From Lysobacteraceae bacterium (GTDB lineage: Bacteria > Pseudomonadota > Gammaproteobacteria > DSM-19610), in NCBI GenBank assembly GCA_020201295.1, contig JAIVHA010000195.1, forward strand, positions 1-8,304: a stretch of DNA of 8,304 nucleotides, given 5' to 3'. The notes beneath the pieces are model-generated. The model had not been told where the DNA came from. It was given only the letters and a program-made list of their open reading frames with translations, and did not search any database. Numbering within the stretch: position 1 is the stretch's first letter; the number at the start of each line of letters is the position of its first letter. Below are positions 1 to 6,984 of the stretch, one piece after another. The translations under genes and the position numbers were made by a program.

Positions 1-123
1 GACGAAAAGGATCGGAAAAATGGACCGCTCTCCCACCGGCGCAGTACGACTGCATGGATGCAGGAGGTAGAGCAACGCATGGAGCAGTTGCCGAGATCAG
101 TCCTAAGTCCGACAGGCTCCTAG
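1..123 (+). CDS. Possible C-terminal end of an unrecognised protein (5' truncated by window edge)
   Basis: Frame 1 is open from the first base to a TAG at 121-123 and would encode 40 residues, beginning DEKDRKNG and ending SVLSPTGS. The segment is strongly charged and polar, with an amphipathic stretch (TAWMQEVEQRMEQLP) that could form a C-terminal helix. I do not recognise the family. In many gammaproteobacteria the gene before dacC/dacA is rlpA, whose product ends in a SPOR domain; this tail does not look like one. A 40-codon open run at a window edge is weak evidence in high-GC DNA, so this may be non-coding. The stop lies 72 bases before dacC. Confidence 0.33.
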   Translation, partial: DEKDRKNGPLSHRRSTTAWMQEVEQRMEQLPRSVLSPTGS

Positions 124-124
124 T

Positions 125-153
125 TTGCAATACGGGTTGCGGCCAAGGACAAT
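125..153 (+). promoter_or_regulatory. Candidate sigma-70 promoter for dacC
   Basis: TTGCAA (125-130) and GACAAT (148-153) are separated by 17 bases, and each matches 4 of 6 consensus positions. The pair lies about 40 bases before the dacC ATG, in the only non-coding stretch ahead of it. The match is modest and is a prediction from sequence only. Confidence 0.25.
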
Positions 154-195
154 TGCCGCTGATTCCTCCAAGGTAGTACCCATATTCCGACCGCC

Positions 196-1347
196 ATGAC
201 AAAACGACTCCTTTTCCGCCTCTGTTTGCCGTTTCTCGCCTGCCTGCTGCTGGCCGGCCAGGCCTCGTCCGCTTCCCTGCCGGTGCCCAAGCCACCGGCC
301 ATCGGCGCCGAGGCCTACCTGCTGCAGGATTTCCACAGCGGCCAGGTGCTGGCGGAAAAAAACATCGACGAGCGTATGGAGCCGGCCAGCATCACCAAGA
401 TCATGACCGCCTATGCCGTGTTCAAGGAGATCCAGGGCGGCCAGCTGGCCCTGGATGACCTGGTCAGGATAAGCGAGAAGGCCTGGCGCACCCAGGGCTC
501 GCGCATGTTCATCGAGGTGGGCAAGCAGGTGAGCGTGGAGGATCTGCTGCAGGGCCTGATCGTGCAGTCGGGCAACGATGCCAGCGTGGCCCTGGCCGAG
601 CACGTGGCCGGCAGCGAGGACGCCTTCGCCGGCCTGATGAATCGCTATGCCCGGGAACTGGGGATGACGGGAACGAACTTCGTCAACAGTTATGGCTGGC
701 CCCACGAACAGCACTACACCACGGCGCTGGACATCGCCATTCTGGCCCGCCACCTGATCGAGGAATTCCCCGAGTACTACCACTGGTACGCCCAGCGGCA
801 ATTCACCTTCAATGGCATCACCCAGCACAACCGTAATCGCCTGCTGTGGCGCGACGCCTCGGTCGACGGTCTCAAGACCGGCCATACGGACTCGGCCGGC
901 TACTGCCTGGTCACCTCCGCCCAGCGCGAGGGCATGCGTCTGATCACCGTGGTACTCGGCACCCGCAGCGAAGAGGCCCGCGCCGTCGCCAGCCAGTCGC
1001 TGCTGAACTACGGGTTCCGCTTCTTCGAGACCCACAAGCTCTACGAGGCAGGCAATGAGTTGACCCAGGCGCGGGTGTGGAAGGGCGCCCTGGAGCAGGC
1101 CCCCCTGGGCCTGGGCGAGGACCTGTTTGTCACCATCCCGCGCGGCCAGTACGATCGCCTGGATGCCTCCATGACCCTCGACAGCCGCATCCTGGCACCG
1201 GTACAAAACGGCCAGACCCTGGGCAATGTACATGTGCGCCTGGGCGAGCACCTGGTCGCCGAACGGCCACTGCTGGCGCTGGCCGGGGTGGAGGAAGGTT
1301 CCATCTGGCAACGCCTGGTGGACGAGGCACGGTTGTATTTCGATTAA
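196..1347 (+). CDS. dacC: D-alanyl-D-alanine carboxypeptidase, PBP5/6 type
   Basis: Peptidase S11 family serine DD-carboxypeptidase. It removes the terminal D-Ala from peptidoglycan pentapeptides on the periplasmic side of the inner membrane. The 383-residue product begins with a basic, hydrophobic signal peptide (about residues 1-26, likely cleavage after ASSA). It carries all three penicillin-binding motifs: S65-I-T-K68 (nucleophile motif), S125-G-N127 and K227-T-G229. Residues from about 275 onward match the beta-rich PBP5 C-terminal domain, ending in an amphipathic helix (SIWQRLVDEARLYFD) of the kind that anchors PBP5 to the membrane. Length is close to E. coli DacA/DacC (about 400). The ATG at 196 is the plausible start because an in-frame TGA lies at 160-162 and the signal peptide begins immediately; no good Shine-Dalgarno precedes it. 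A D-amino-acid-transaminase-like gene follows, which fits D-Ala metabolism. The symbol could equally be dacA; the family assignment is secure. Confidence 0.95.
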   Translation: MTKRLLFRLCLPFLACLLLAGQASSASLPVPKPPAIGAEAYLLQDFHSGQVLAEKNIDERMEPASITKIMTAYAVFKEIQGGQLALDDLVRISEKAWRTQGSRMFIEVGKQVSVEDLLQGLIVQSGNDASVALAEHVAGSEDAFAGLMNRYARELGMTGTNFVNSYGWPHEQHYTTALDIAILARHLIEEFPEYYHWYAQRQFTFNGITQHNRNRLLWRDASVDGLKTGHTDSAGYCLVTSAQREGMRLITVVLGTRSEEARAVASQSLLNYGFRFFETHKLYEAGNELTQARVWKGALEQAPLGLGEDLFVTIPRGQYDRLDASMTLDSRILAPVQNGQTLGNVHVRLGEHLVAERPLLALAGVEEGSIWQRLVDEARLYFD

Positions 1348-1375
1348 CCTCCGGCCCTGGCTGCCTTATTCGGGA

Positions 1376-1405
1376 CGTCATTGCTTCGCTGCGCTCGCAA
1401 TGACG
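1376..1405. repeat. CGTCATTGC palindromic intergenic repeat
   Basis: CGTCATTGC (1376-1384) and GCAATGACG (1397-1405) form a perfect 9-bp inverted repeat around a 12-base loop, 28 bases after the dacC stop. Read on the minus strand, its first 26 bases match positions 6876-6901 inside the MITE downstream of ispG at 25 of 26 positions, so both belong to one dispersed family. It could act as an RNA hairpin at the end of the dacC transcript, but no T-run follows directly, so I do not call it an intrinsic terminator. Confidence 0.8.
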
Positions 1406-1418
1406 GTGAAATGATTTT

Positions 1419-1442
1419 CTTTGCGTCCTTTGCGCCTTTGCG
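1419..1442. repeat. Three tandem CTTTGCG units
   Basis: CTTTGCG occurs at 1419-1425, 1428-1434 and 1436-1442, spaced 9 and then 8 bases apart, followed by GTGAA. The short array is directly visible. It sits between the palindromic repeat and the dat-like gene, in a 149-base gap that otherwise shows no gene. Its function is unknown; it resembles a dispersed intergenic motif rather than a protein-binding site that I can name. Confidence 0.6.
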
Positions 1443-1496
1443 GTGAATAACCAGTTCCAAGACACCACCCTAACCGCACACTCCGGAACCCCAGCC

Positions 1497-2295
1497 ATGA
1501 CCACGGTCTACCTGAACGGCACATTCGAACCCCAGGAACAGGCTTCGCCTGGAACCGCACCTGGACCGGCTGCAGAACAGCCTGGACGGCATCCGCCTCG
1601 GCAACCCCCTGACCCGCGCCACCTGGCGCGAGGTGCTGGAGGAACTGCTGCGCCGCAACCGCGATCCGGATGATCCCCGCGATGACCAGTCCTTGTATCT
1701 CCAGGTCACCCGCGGCGTGGCCCCGAAACGCGACCACGCCTTTCCCGTGCCGGAGCAAGCCACCGTACTGGCCATGAGCAGCCCGATTCCGGCGCCCTCC
1801 CCCGAGCTGGCCCTGCGCGGGGCGAGCGCCATCCGCCTGCCCGACAGCCGCTGGCAGCATTGCCACCTGAAGACCATCACCCTGCTGGCCAATGTGCTGT
1901 CGCGCCAGCAGGCCCTCGATGCCGGCGCCGGCGAGGCGATCCTGGTGCGCGATGGCCTCGCCAACGAGGGCGCCGCCAGCAACCTGTTCGTGGTCAGCGA
2001 CGGTGTGCTGCGCACCCCGCCCAAGAGCGCCAAGCTGCTGCCCGGCATCACCCGCGACCTGGTGCTGGAACTGGCCGGCCGGCACGGGATTCCCTGCCGC
2101 GAGGAAGACATCCCCGCCGCGGACCTGGACACGGCCGAGGAGATCTGGCTCACCAGCTCCACGCGCGAGATCCTGCCCGTCACCGAGCTGGACGGGAACG
2201 CCGTGCGCGACGGCAAGCCTGGCGCACTGTGGCAGCGCATGACCCGCCTCTACCAGGACTACAAGGACGCCGTGCGCGCCGGCACCGCAGGGTAG
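1497..2295 (+). pseudogene. dat: D-amino-acid transaminase-like gene with internal deletion and frameshift
   Basis: Fold-type IV PLP aminotransferase, D-alanine/branched-chain transaminase family; D-AATs interconvert D-alanine and other D-amino acids. The ATG at 1497 opens a typical family N-terminus (MTTVYLNGTFEPQEQA), but that frame then yields unrelated Pro-rich sequence and stops near 1673. From about 1545 the homologous protein continues in another frame (RLEPHLDRLQNSLDGIRL) to the TAG at 2293-2295. That frame has no start before it, being closed by TGA at 1513-1515. The segment that normally joins these parts, about 25 codons with the DRGFxFGDGVYE motif, is absent, so the deletion length is not a multiple of three. 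The rest looks intact: the phosphate-contacting Arg in HLDRL, the catalytic Lys in CHLKTITLLANVL (codon 1870-1872), and Glu in NEGAASNLF (1966-1968). Internal starts such as GTG 1633 would lack the N-terminal domain. A sequencing or assembly error is the main alternative. It lies 11 bases before ccoI, so it may still serve as that gene's leader. Confidence 0.8.
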
Positions 2296-2306
2296 CGGAT
2301 ACCCCC

Positions 2307-4742
2307 ATGTCCACTCCCCAGGCGAGGGCGCCGGAGGAATGCTACCACTGCGGCCTGCCGGTACCACCGGGCAGCCCGTACCAGGTCCGCATCGACGGCC
2401 AGGAACGGCCCATGTGTTGCCCCGGCTGCCAGGCGGTGGCCCAGGCCATCGTCGCCGGCGGCCTGACCGACTTCTACCGCTACCGTACCGCCACACCCGC
2501 CGCCGGCAGCCCCGGGCTGGTGCCCGAGGCCCTGCGCCAGCTCGATCTCTACGATCGCCCGGAGGTCCAGCAGAGCTTCGTGCGCAGCGAGGCCGGCACC
2601 GTGCGCGAAGCGGCGCTGATCCTGGAAAACATCGTCTGTGCCGCCTGTGTATGGCTGAACGAGCGCCACGTGGGCAGCCTGCCCGGGGTGCTGGAATTCA
2701 GTATCAACTTCGCGACACGCCGTGCACGCCTGCGCTGGGACGACAGCGTCATTCACTTGAGCGAGGTGCTGGCGGCCATCGCCGCCATCGGCTACATCGC
2801 CCATCCCTACGACCCCCATCGCCAGGACGAACTGTACCGGCGTGAGCGTGGTCGCCTGCTCAAGCGCCTGGCGGTGGCCGGCCTGGGCATGATGCAGGTG
2901 ATGATGCTGGCGGTGGCCCTCTACGCCGGTGACTACTACGGCATCGACGCCGAACTGGAACATTTCTTCCGCTGGGTGAGCCTGCTGATCGCCTCGGCGG
3001 TGGTGCTGTACAGCGGCCAGGGATTTTTCATCAATGCCTGGCGCGACGCCCGCAATCGCCGGGTGGGCATGGATGTGCCGGTGGCACTGGCCATCGGCAG
3101 CACCTGGCTGGCCAGCAGCTGGGCCACCTGGACCCGCGCCGGCGAGGTCTATTTCGAGTCCGTCACCATGTTCGTATTCTTCCTGCTCACCAGCCAGTTC
3201 CTGCAGCTGGGCGCACGCCAGCGTGCCGGCCAGGCCGCCGAGGCCCTCATGCGCCTGCTGCCCGCCATGGCCTTGCGCGTGGGCGAACAGGGCGAGGAGA
3301 CGGTGGCGATCGCCGACCTGCGCCCCGGTGACCGGGTGCGCATCCGGCCGGGTGATGCCGTGCCCGCCGACGGCACGGTGCTGGAGGGCCTCAGTTCGGT
3401 GAACGAGTCCCTGCTCACCGGCGAGAGCCTGCCCCATACCCGCCAGGCCGGTGACGGCCTGATCGCCGGCAGCGTCAATGTGGAAAGCCCGCTGCTGATG
3501 CGGGTGGACAAGACCGGTGCCGACACCACTCTGTCCGCCATCCAGCGCCTGCTGGACCGCGCCCAGACCGAGAAGCCGCGCATCGCCCACCTGGCCGAGC
3601 GCGGCACCGGCTGGTTCGTCGGCACCATCCTGGCACTCACCGCCCTGGCGGGGCTGGTGTGGTGGCAGGTCGACCCCGGACAGGCCTTCTGGGTCATGGT
3701 GGCCATGCTGGTGGTGAGCTGCCCCTGCGCCCTGGCCCTGGCCACCCCCGTGGCCGTGACGGCCGCCACCGGCGCTCTGACGCGCCTCGGGCTGGTCACC
3801 ACCCGGGGCCATGCCCTGGAGGCCCTGGCCCAGATCCGCCATATCCTGTTCGACAAGACCGGCACCCTGACCACCGGGGAACTGCAACTCGACGCAGTCA
3901 TCCCGTTGCGCCCCGGCGTGGATGGGGAACGTTGCCTGGCCCTGGCCGCCGCCCTGGAGCGCGGCTCCGAGCATCCCATCGCCCGGGTGTTCAGCGCCCG
4001 GGAGACGGGGCTGGAGGCGCACGACGGCCTCGCCACCCCGGGCCAGGGCATGGCGGGCCGCATCGAAGGACAGGATTATCGTATCGGCACCCCCGCCCAT
4101 GCGCGCGCGGCGGAGCATGCCGAGGTGCTGGCCGCGGCTGCGCGCCGCCCCGATGCCAGTCTGGTGGTGCTCGGTGACGCGGACGGCGGCCTGGCCCTGT
4201 TCGTGCTCTCGGACCAGTTGCGCGCCGATGCCCGGGATGCCATCGCCGAGCTCCAGGCCCTGGGACTGGAGGTGGAACTGCTGAGCGGGGATGGTACAGC
4301 GCCGGTGCGGCGCGTGGCCGAGACCCTGGGCATCGGTCACTATGCGGGGCGCATGACCCCGGCGGACAAGCTGGAACGGATCCGCGCCCTGCAGGCGGGC
4401 GGCGTCGTGGTGGCCATGGTGGGGGACGGTGTCAACGATGCCCCGGTGCTGGCCGCCGCCCAGGTCTCCGTGGCCATGGCCAACGGCACCGAACTGGCCC
4501 AGGCCAGTGCCGACATGATCCTGCTGTCCGAGCAGCTCCGCCACCTGCCCATCGCCGTGCGCACGGCGCGGGACACGGTGCGCATCATCCGCCAGAACCT
4601 CTACTGGGCGCTGGGCTATAACCTCATCGCCCTGCCGGTGGCCGCCTCGGGCATCCTCACCCCCTGGATGGCGGCCCTGGGCATGTCCGCCAGCTCCCTG
4701 CTGGTGGTGCTCAATTCCCTGCGCCTGACCGGCCGGCGCTGA
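2307..4742 (+). CDS. ccoI: Copper-translocating P1B-type ATPase, CcoI/FixI type
   Basis: Inner-membrane P-type ATPase that exports Cu(I) to the periplasm. The CcoI/FixI (CopA2) branch supplies copper for cbb3-type cytochrome oxidase assembly. The 811-residue product starts with a CcoI-like Cys-rich region: C12-x2-C15 and C37-C38-x2-C41. A heavy-metal-associated domain with C111-A-A-C114 follows, then about eight membrane segments. Key motifs are TGES (371-374, actuator), C472-P-C474 (metal site in TM6), D516-KTGTLT (phosphorylated Asp), H556-P (SEHP, nucleotide domain), G706-DGVND711 (P-domain), and the TM7 YN and TM8 MSASS residues expected for Cu transport. The gene appears complete. The ATG at 2307 begins just before CYHCG, the usual family N-terminus; the frame is open further upstream, but that part is a shadow of the dat-like gene. 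It lies 11 bases after the dat-like stop and is probably co-transcribed. ccoN/O/P, ccoG, ccoH and ccoS are not in the window, so the cbb3 role rests on the family, not on neighbours. Confidence 0.92.
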   Translation: MSTPQARAPEECYHCGLPVPPGSPYQVRIDGQERPMCCPGCQAVAQAIVAGGLTDFYRYRTATPAAGSPGLVPEALRQLDLYDRPEVQQSFVRSEAGTVREAALILENIVCAACVWLNERHVGSLPGVLEFSINFATRRARLRWDDSVIHLSEVLAAIAAIGYIAHPYDPHRQDELYRRERGRLLKRLAVAGLGMMQVMMLAVALYAGDYYGIDAELEHFFRWVSLLIASAVVLYSGQGFFINAWRDARNRRVGMDVPVALAIGSTWLASSWATWTRAGEVYFESVTMFVFFLLTSQFLQLGARQRAGQAAEALMRLLPAMALRVGEQGEETVAIADLRPGDRVRIRPGDAVPADGTVLEGLSSVNESLLTGESLPHTRQAGDGLIAGSVNVESPLLMRVDKTGADTTLSAIQRLLDRAQTEKPRIAHLAERGTGWFVGTILALTALAGLVWWQVDPGQAFWVMVAMLVVSCPCALALATPVAVTAATGALTRLGLVTTRGHALEALAQIRHILFDKTGTLTTGELQLDAVIPLRPGVDGERCLALAAALERGSEHPIARVFSARETGLEAHDGLATPGQGMAGRIEGQDYRIGTPAHARAAEHAEVLAAAARRPDASLVVLGDADGGLALFVLSDQLRADARDAIAELQALGLEVELLSGDGTAPVRRVAETLGIGHYAGRMTPADKLERIRALQAGGVVVAMVGDGVNDAPVLAAAQVSVAMANGTELAQASADMILLSEQLRHLPIAVRTARDTVRIIRQNLYWALGYNLIALPVAASGILTPWMAALGMSASSLLVVLNSLRLTGRR

Positions 4743-4762
4743 GTTGCAGAGCACGCCGGTAT

Positions 4763-4821
4763 GGTTCGCGGGCAGAGCCCGCTCCTACGGGTGCCTGTAG
4801 GAGCGGCCTTGGCCGCGAACC
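4763..4821. repeat. Inverted pair of GTAGGAGCGGCC-type repeats
   Basis: A minus-oriented copy (4763-4788) and a plus-oriented copy (4797-4821) face each other across 8 bases. Each unit is itself a small palindrome (GTAGGAGCGGCCTTGGCC..., ending CGCGAACC). The same unit recurs at 5539-5563 and, inverted, at 5747-5770. The pair fills almost the whole 85-base gap between the convergent ccoI and lexA genes. The transcript could form a large GC-rich cruciform-like hairpin that limits read-through in both directions (inference). It is a REP-like dispersed element rather than a classical terminator, because no T-run is present. Confidence 0.85.
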
Positions 4822-4827
4822 GGCAAA

Positions 4828-5430
4828 TTACAACGCGCCGGTGCGCAGCACGCCCACGCCCAGGCCCTCGATCACCAGGGGCTGGCGGCGCAGGTCCACG
4901 CGAATGGGTTCGAAATCCGGGTTCTCCGGCAACAGGCGCACGATATTGTCGCGCTGCTGGAAACGCTTCACCGTCACCTCGTCGCCCAGGCGCGCCACCA
5001 CGATCTGGCCGTTGCGGGCCAGGTGGGTGCGGTGCACTGCCAGCAGGTCGCCATCGAGGATGCCGGCGTCGCGCATGCTCATGCCACGCACCCGCAACAG
5101 GTAGTGGGCACGGGGATGGAACAGGGCGGGATCGACGGGATAGTGGTCCTCGATATGCTCCTCGGCGAGGATGGGGCTGCCCGCCGCCACCCGGCCCACC
5201 ACCGGCATGCCGCCCTCCTCCAGCAGCCGGATGCCCCGCGAGGAACCGGGCACCAGCTCGATCACCCCCTTGCGGGCCAGGGCCTTGAGGTGGTCCTCGG
5301 CGGCATTGGGGGAACGGAAACCGAAATGGTCCGCAATGTCGGCGCGGGTGGGGGGGCAGCCCTCGCTGAGCATGAACTCACGGATCATGTCGAGGATCTC
5401 GGCCTGGCGCGGGGTGAGGGATTCGTTCAT
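4828..5430 (-). CDS. lexA: LexA repressor, SOS response regulator
   Basis: Transcriptional repressor of the SOS regulon and S24-family self-cleaving protease. It dimerises on LexA boxes and is inactivated when RecA filaments stimulate autocleavage. From the start at 5430 it has 200 residues (E. coli LexA has 202). The N-terminal winged helix (about 1-68) contains the recognition segment FRSPNAAEDHLKALARKG, nearly identical to E. coli. The scissile bond is Ala83-Gly84 (VAAGSP), and the catalytic dyad is Ser118 (RGMSM) and Lys155 (VTVKR). I chose ATG 5428-5430 (MNESLTPRQ) because it aligns with the E. coli N-terminus and has AGGATGGG upstream. The in-frame ATG at 5440-5442 would add four residues, but it sits one base from a LexA operator with no room for a ribosome site. 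Two LexA boxes overlap its promoter, showing autoregulation. No sulA, recA or imuB neighbour is visible. Confidence 0.96.
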   Translation of the reverse strand: MNESLTPRQAEILDMIREFMLSEGCPPTRADIADHFGFRSPNAAEDHLKALARKGVIELVPGSSRGIRLLEEGGMPVVGRVAAGSPILAEEHIEDHYPVDPALFHPRAHYLLRVRGMSMRDAGILDGDLLAVHRTHLARNGQIVVARLGDEVTVKRFQQRDNIVRLLPENPDFEPIRVDLRRQPLVIEGLGVGVLRTGAL

Positions 5431-5443
5431 GGCGGAGCCCATC

Positions 5444-5459
5444 CTGTGGATTTATCCAG
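5444..5459 (-). promoter_or_regulatory. LexA box 2 (start-proximal)
   Basis: On the minus strand this reads CTGGATAAATCCACAG, which has one half-site mismatch from CTGT-N8-ACAG. It lies between the -10 element and the lexA start. Together with the second box, with centres 22 bases apart, it reproduces the tandem operator layout of E. coli lexA. Confidence 0.85.
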
Positions 5460-5465
5460 TAATGC

Positions 5466-5481
5466 CTGGAAGTATATACAG
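5466..5481 (-). promoter_or_regulatory. LexA box 1 (overlaps -10)
   Basis: On the minus strand this reads CTGTATATACTTCCAG, with a perfect CTGT half-site, the AT-rich core typical of strong boxes, and one mismatch in the second half (CCAG for ACAG). It contains the -10 hexamer TATACT, so LexA binding would block RNA polymerase directly. Confidence 0.88.
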
Positions 5482-5498
5482 GCCTGGGAATTGCGCAA
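5471..5498 (-). promoter_or_regulatory. lexA sigma-70 promoter
   Basis: On the minus strand TTGCGC (5498-5493) is followed after 16 bases by TATACT (5476-5471). The -10 matches 5 of 6 and the -35 matches 4 of 6 consensus positions. The -10 lies inside LexA box 1, consistent with self-repression. Confidence 0.75.
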
Positions 5499-5538
5499 GC
5501 CCGGCGCGAGACCACCCGATCTACCGGGTTTACCCCTT

Positions 5539-5770
5539 GTAGGAGCGGCCTTGGCCGCGAACCAGCTTGGAGCTGGTGCCCGCAAGGTGGCCGACATCCT
5601 GCCCCGGGACACGCTGTGAATACATGCCCCAGGGCACCTTCTCGACCGCTACGCGGTCTCACCTTGTCCCTGTACGCTCGATGGCCGCATCCCTGCGGCC
5701 AACGGTCCCGAGGCAGGATGCCGACCGCCTTGCCCATATTGCCTGATTCGCGGCCAGAGGCCGCTCCTAC
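5539..5770. repeat. 232-bp nested palindromic repeat composite
   Basis: This fills most of the divergent lexA/ispG intergenic region. The outer arms are a GTAGGAGCGGCC-type unit at 5539-5563 and an inverted unit at 5747-5770. Inside them, 5583-5610 (AAGGTGGCCGACATCCTGCC and on) pairs imperfectly with the reverse complement of 5705-5732; the differences seen are mostly single transitions. The centre contains hairpins GACCGC/GCGGTC (5644-5658) and GGCCGCA/TGCGGCC (5683-5700). Several transitions that keep stem pairing suggest an old, structured element. No credible ORF or transposase is present. It leaves about 55 bases on each side for the lexA and ispG promoters. Confidence 0.75.
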
Positions 5771-5824
5771 AAGTGCCGCAATCCGGTATCATAGGCCTAC
5801 CCTGCACAACCGCTGTACACATCC

Positions 5825-6823
<999 letters not shown>

Positions 6824-6846
6824 AAGCCGAACTACTCAGACTATGC

Positions 6847-6984
6847 TTAGGGAACCTCTGATTTATTCGTGAAACCGTCATTGCGAGCGTAGCGAAGCAA
6901 TCTCAGGCTACAGTAGAGCAACAGCTTGGAGATTGCCGCGTCGCTGCGCTCCTCGCAATGACGAATAAATCAGAGGTTCCTTAG
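6847..6984. mobile_element. 130-bp MITE, IS5-like ends, with TTAG target duplication
   Basis: Perfect 20-bp terminal inverted repeats lie at 6851-6870 (GGAACCTCTGATTTATTCGT) and 6961-6980. Direct TTAG repeats flank them (6847-6850 and 6981-6984). TTAG fits the YTAR 4-bp target duplication of the IS5 group, so an IS5-type transposase may have moved it (inference). There is no coding capacity. The interior is a second, imperfect palindrome (6876-6904 against 6929-6963) built on CGTCATTGCGAG and its complement. Compared with the right arm, the left arm has about 8 extra bases (GAAACCGT) just inside the terminal repeat. The element lies between convergent ispG and PilZ genes and could fold into a strong hairpin in both transcripts. 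The right target copy contains the PilZ stop codon. Confidence 0.87.

Noticed and set aside
103..1311. Long minus-strand ORF of 402 codons over dacC
   Set aside because: It is exactly antisense to a confidently identified gene and has a low-complexity Gly/Ala/Gln/His-rich composition; this is a GC-bias shadow.
1376..1405. Intrinsic terminator after dacC
   Set aside because: The hairpin is strong, but no T-run follows its stem; it fits a dispersed repeat better.
1633..2295. The dat-like gene as an intact short protein from GTG 1633
   Set aside because: Homologous sequence continues upstream in the same frame to about 1545, and the canonical N-terminus lies at 1497 in another frame, so a damaged gene explains the data better.
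1860..2306. N-terminal extension of the ccoI frame by 149 codons
   Set aside because: It overlaps the dat-like gene in another frame and is Arg/Pro-rich without homology; family N-termini begin at CYHCG, just after ATG 2307.
1378..2496. 372-codon minus-strand ORF over the dat-like gene
   Set aside because: It is antisense to clear transaminase homology and crosses intergenic repeats and the ccoI start.
2259..4754. 831-codon minus-strand ORF over ccoI
   Set aside because: It mirrors ccoI codon bias, shows no recognisable domain and is rich in His, Gly and Gln; it is a shadow despite its length.
4763..5770. Four repeat copies as a CRISPR array
   Set aside because: The units are in inverted orientation, irregularly spaced and interrupted by lexA, with no uniform spacers.
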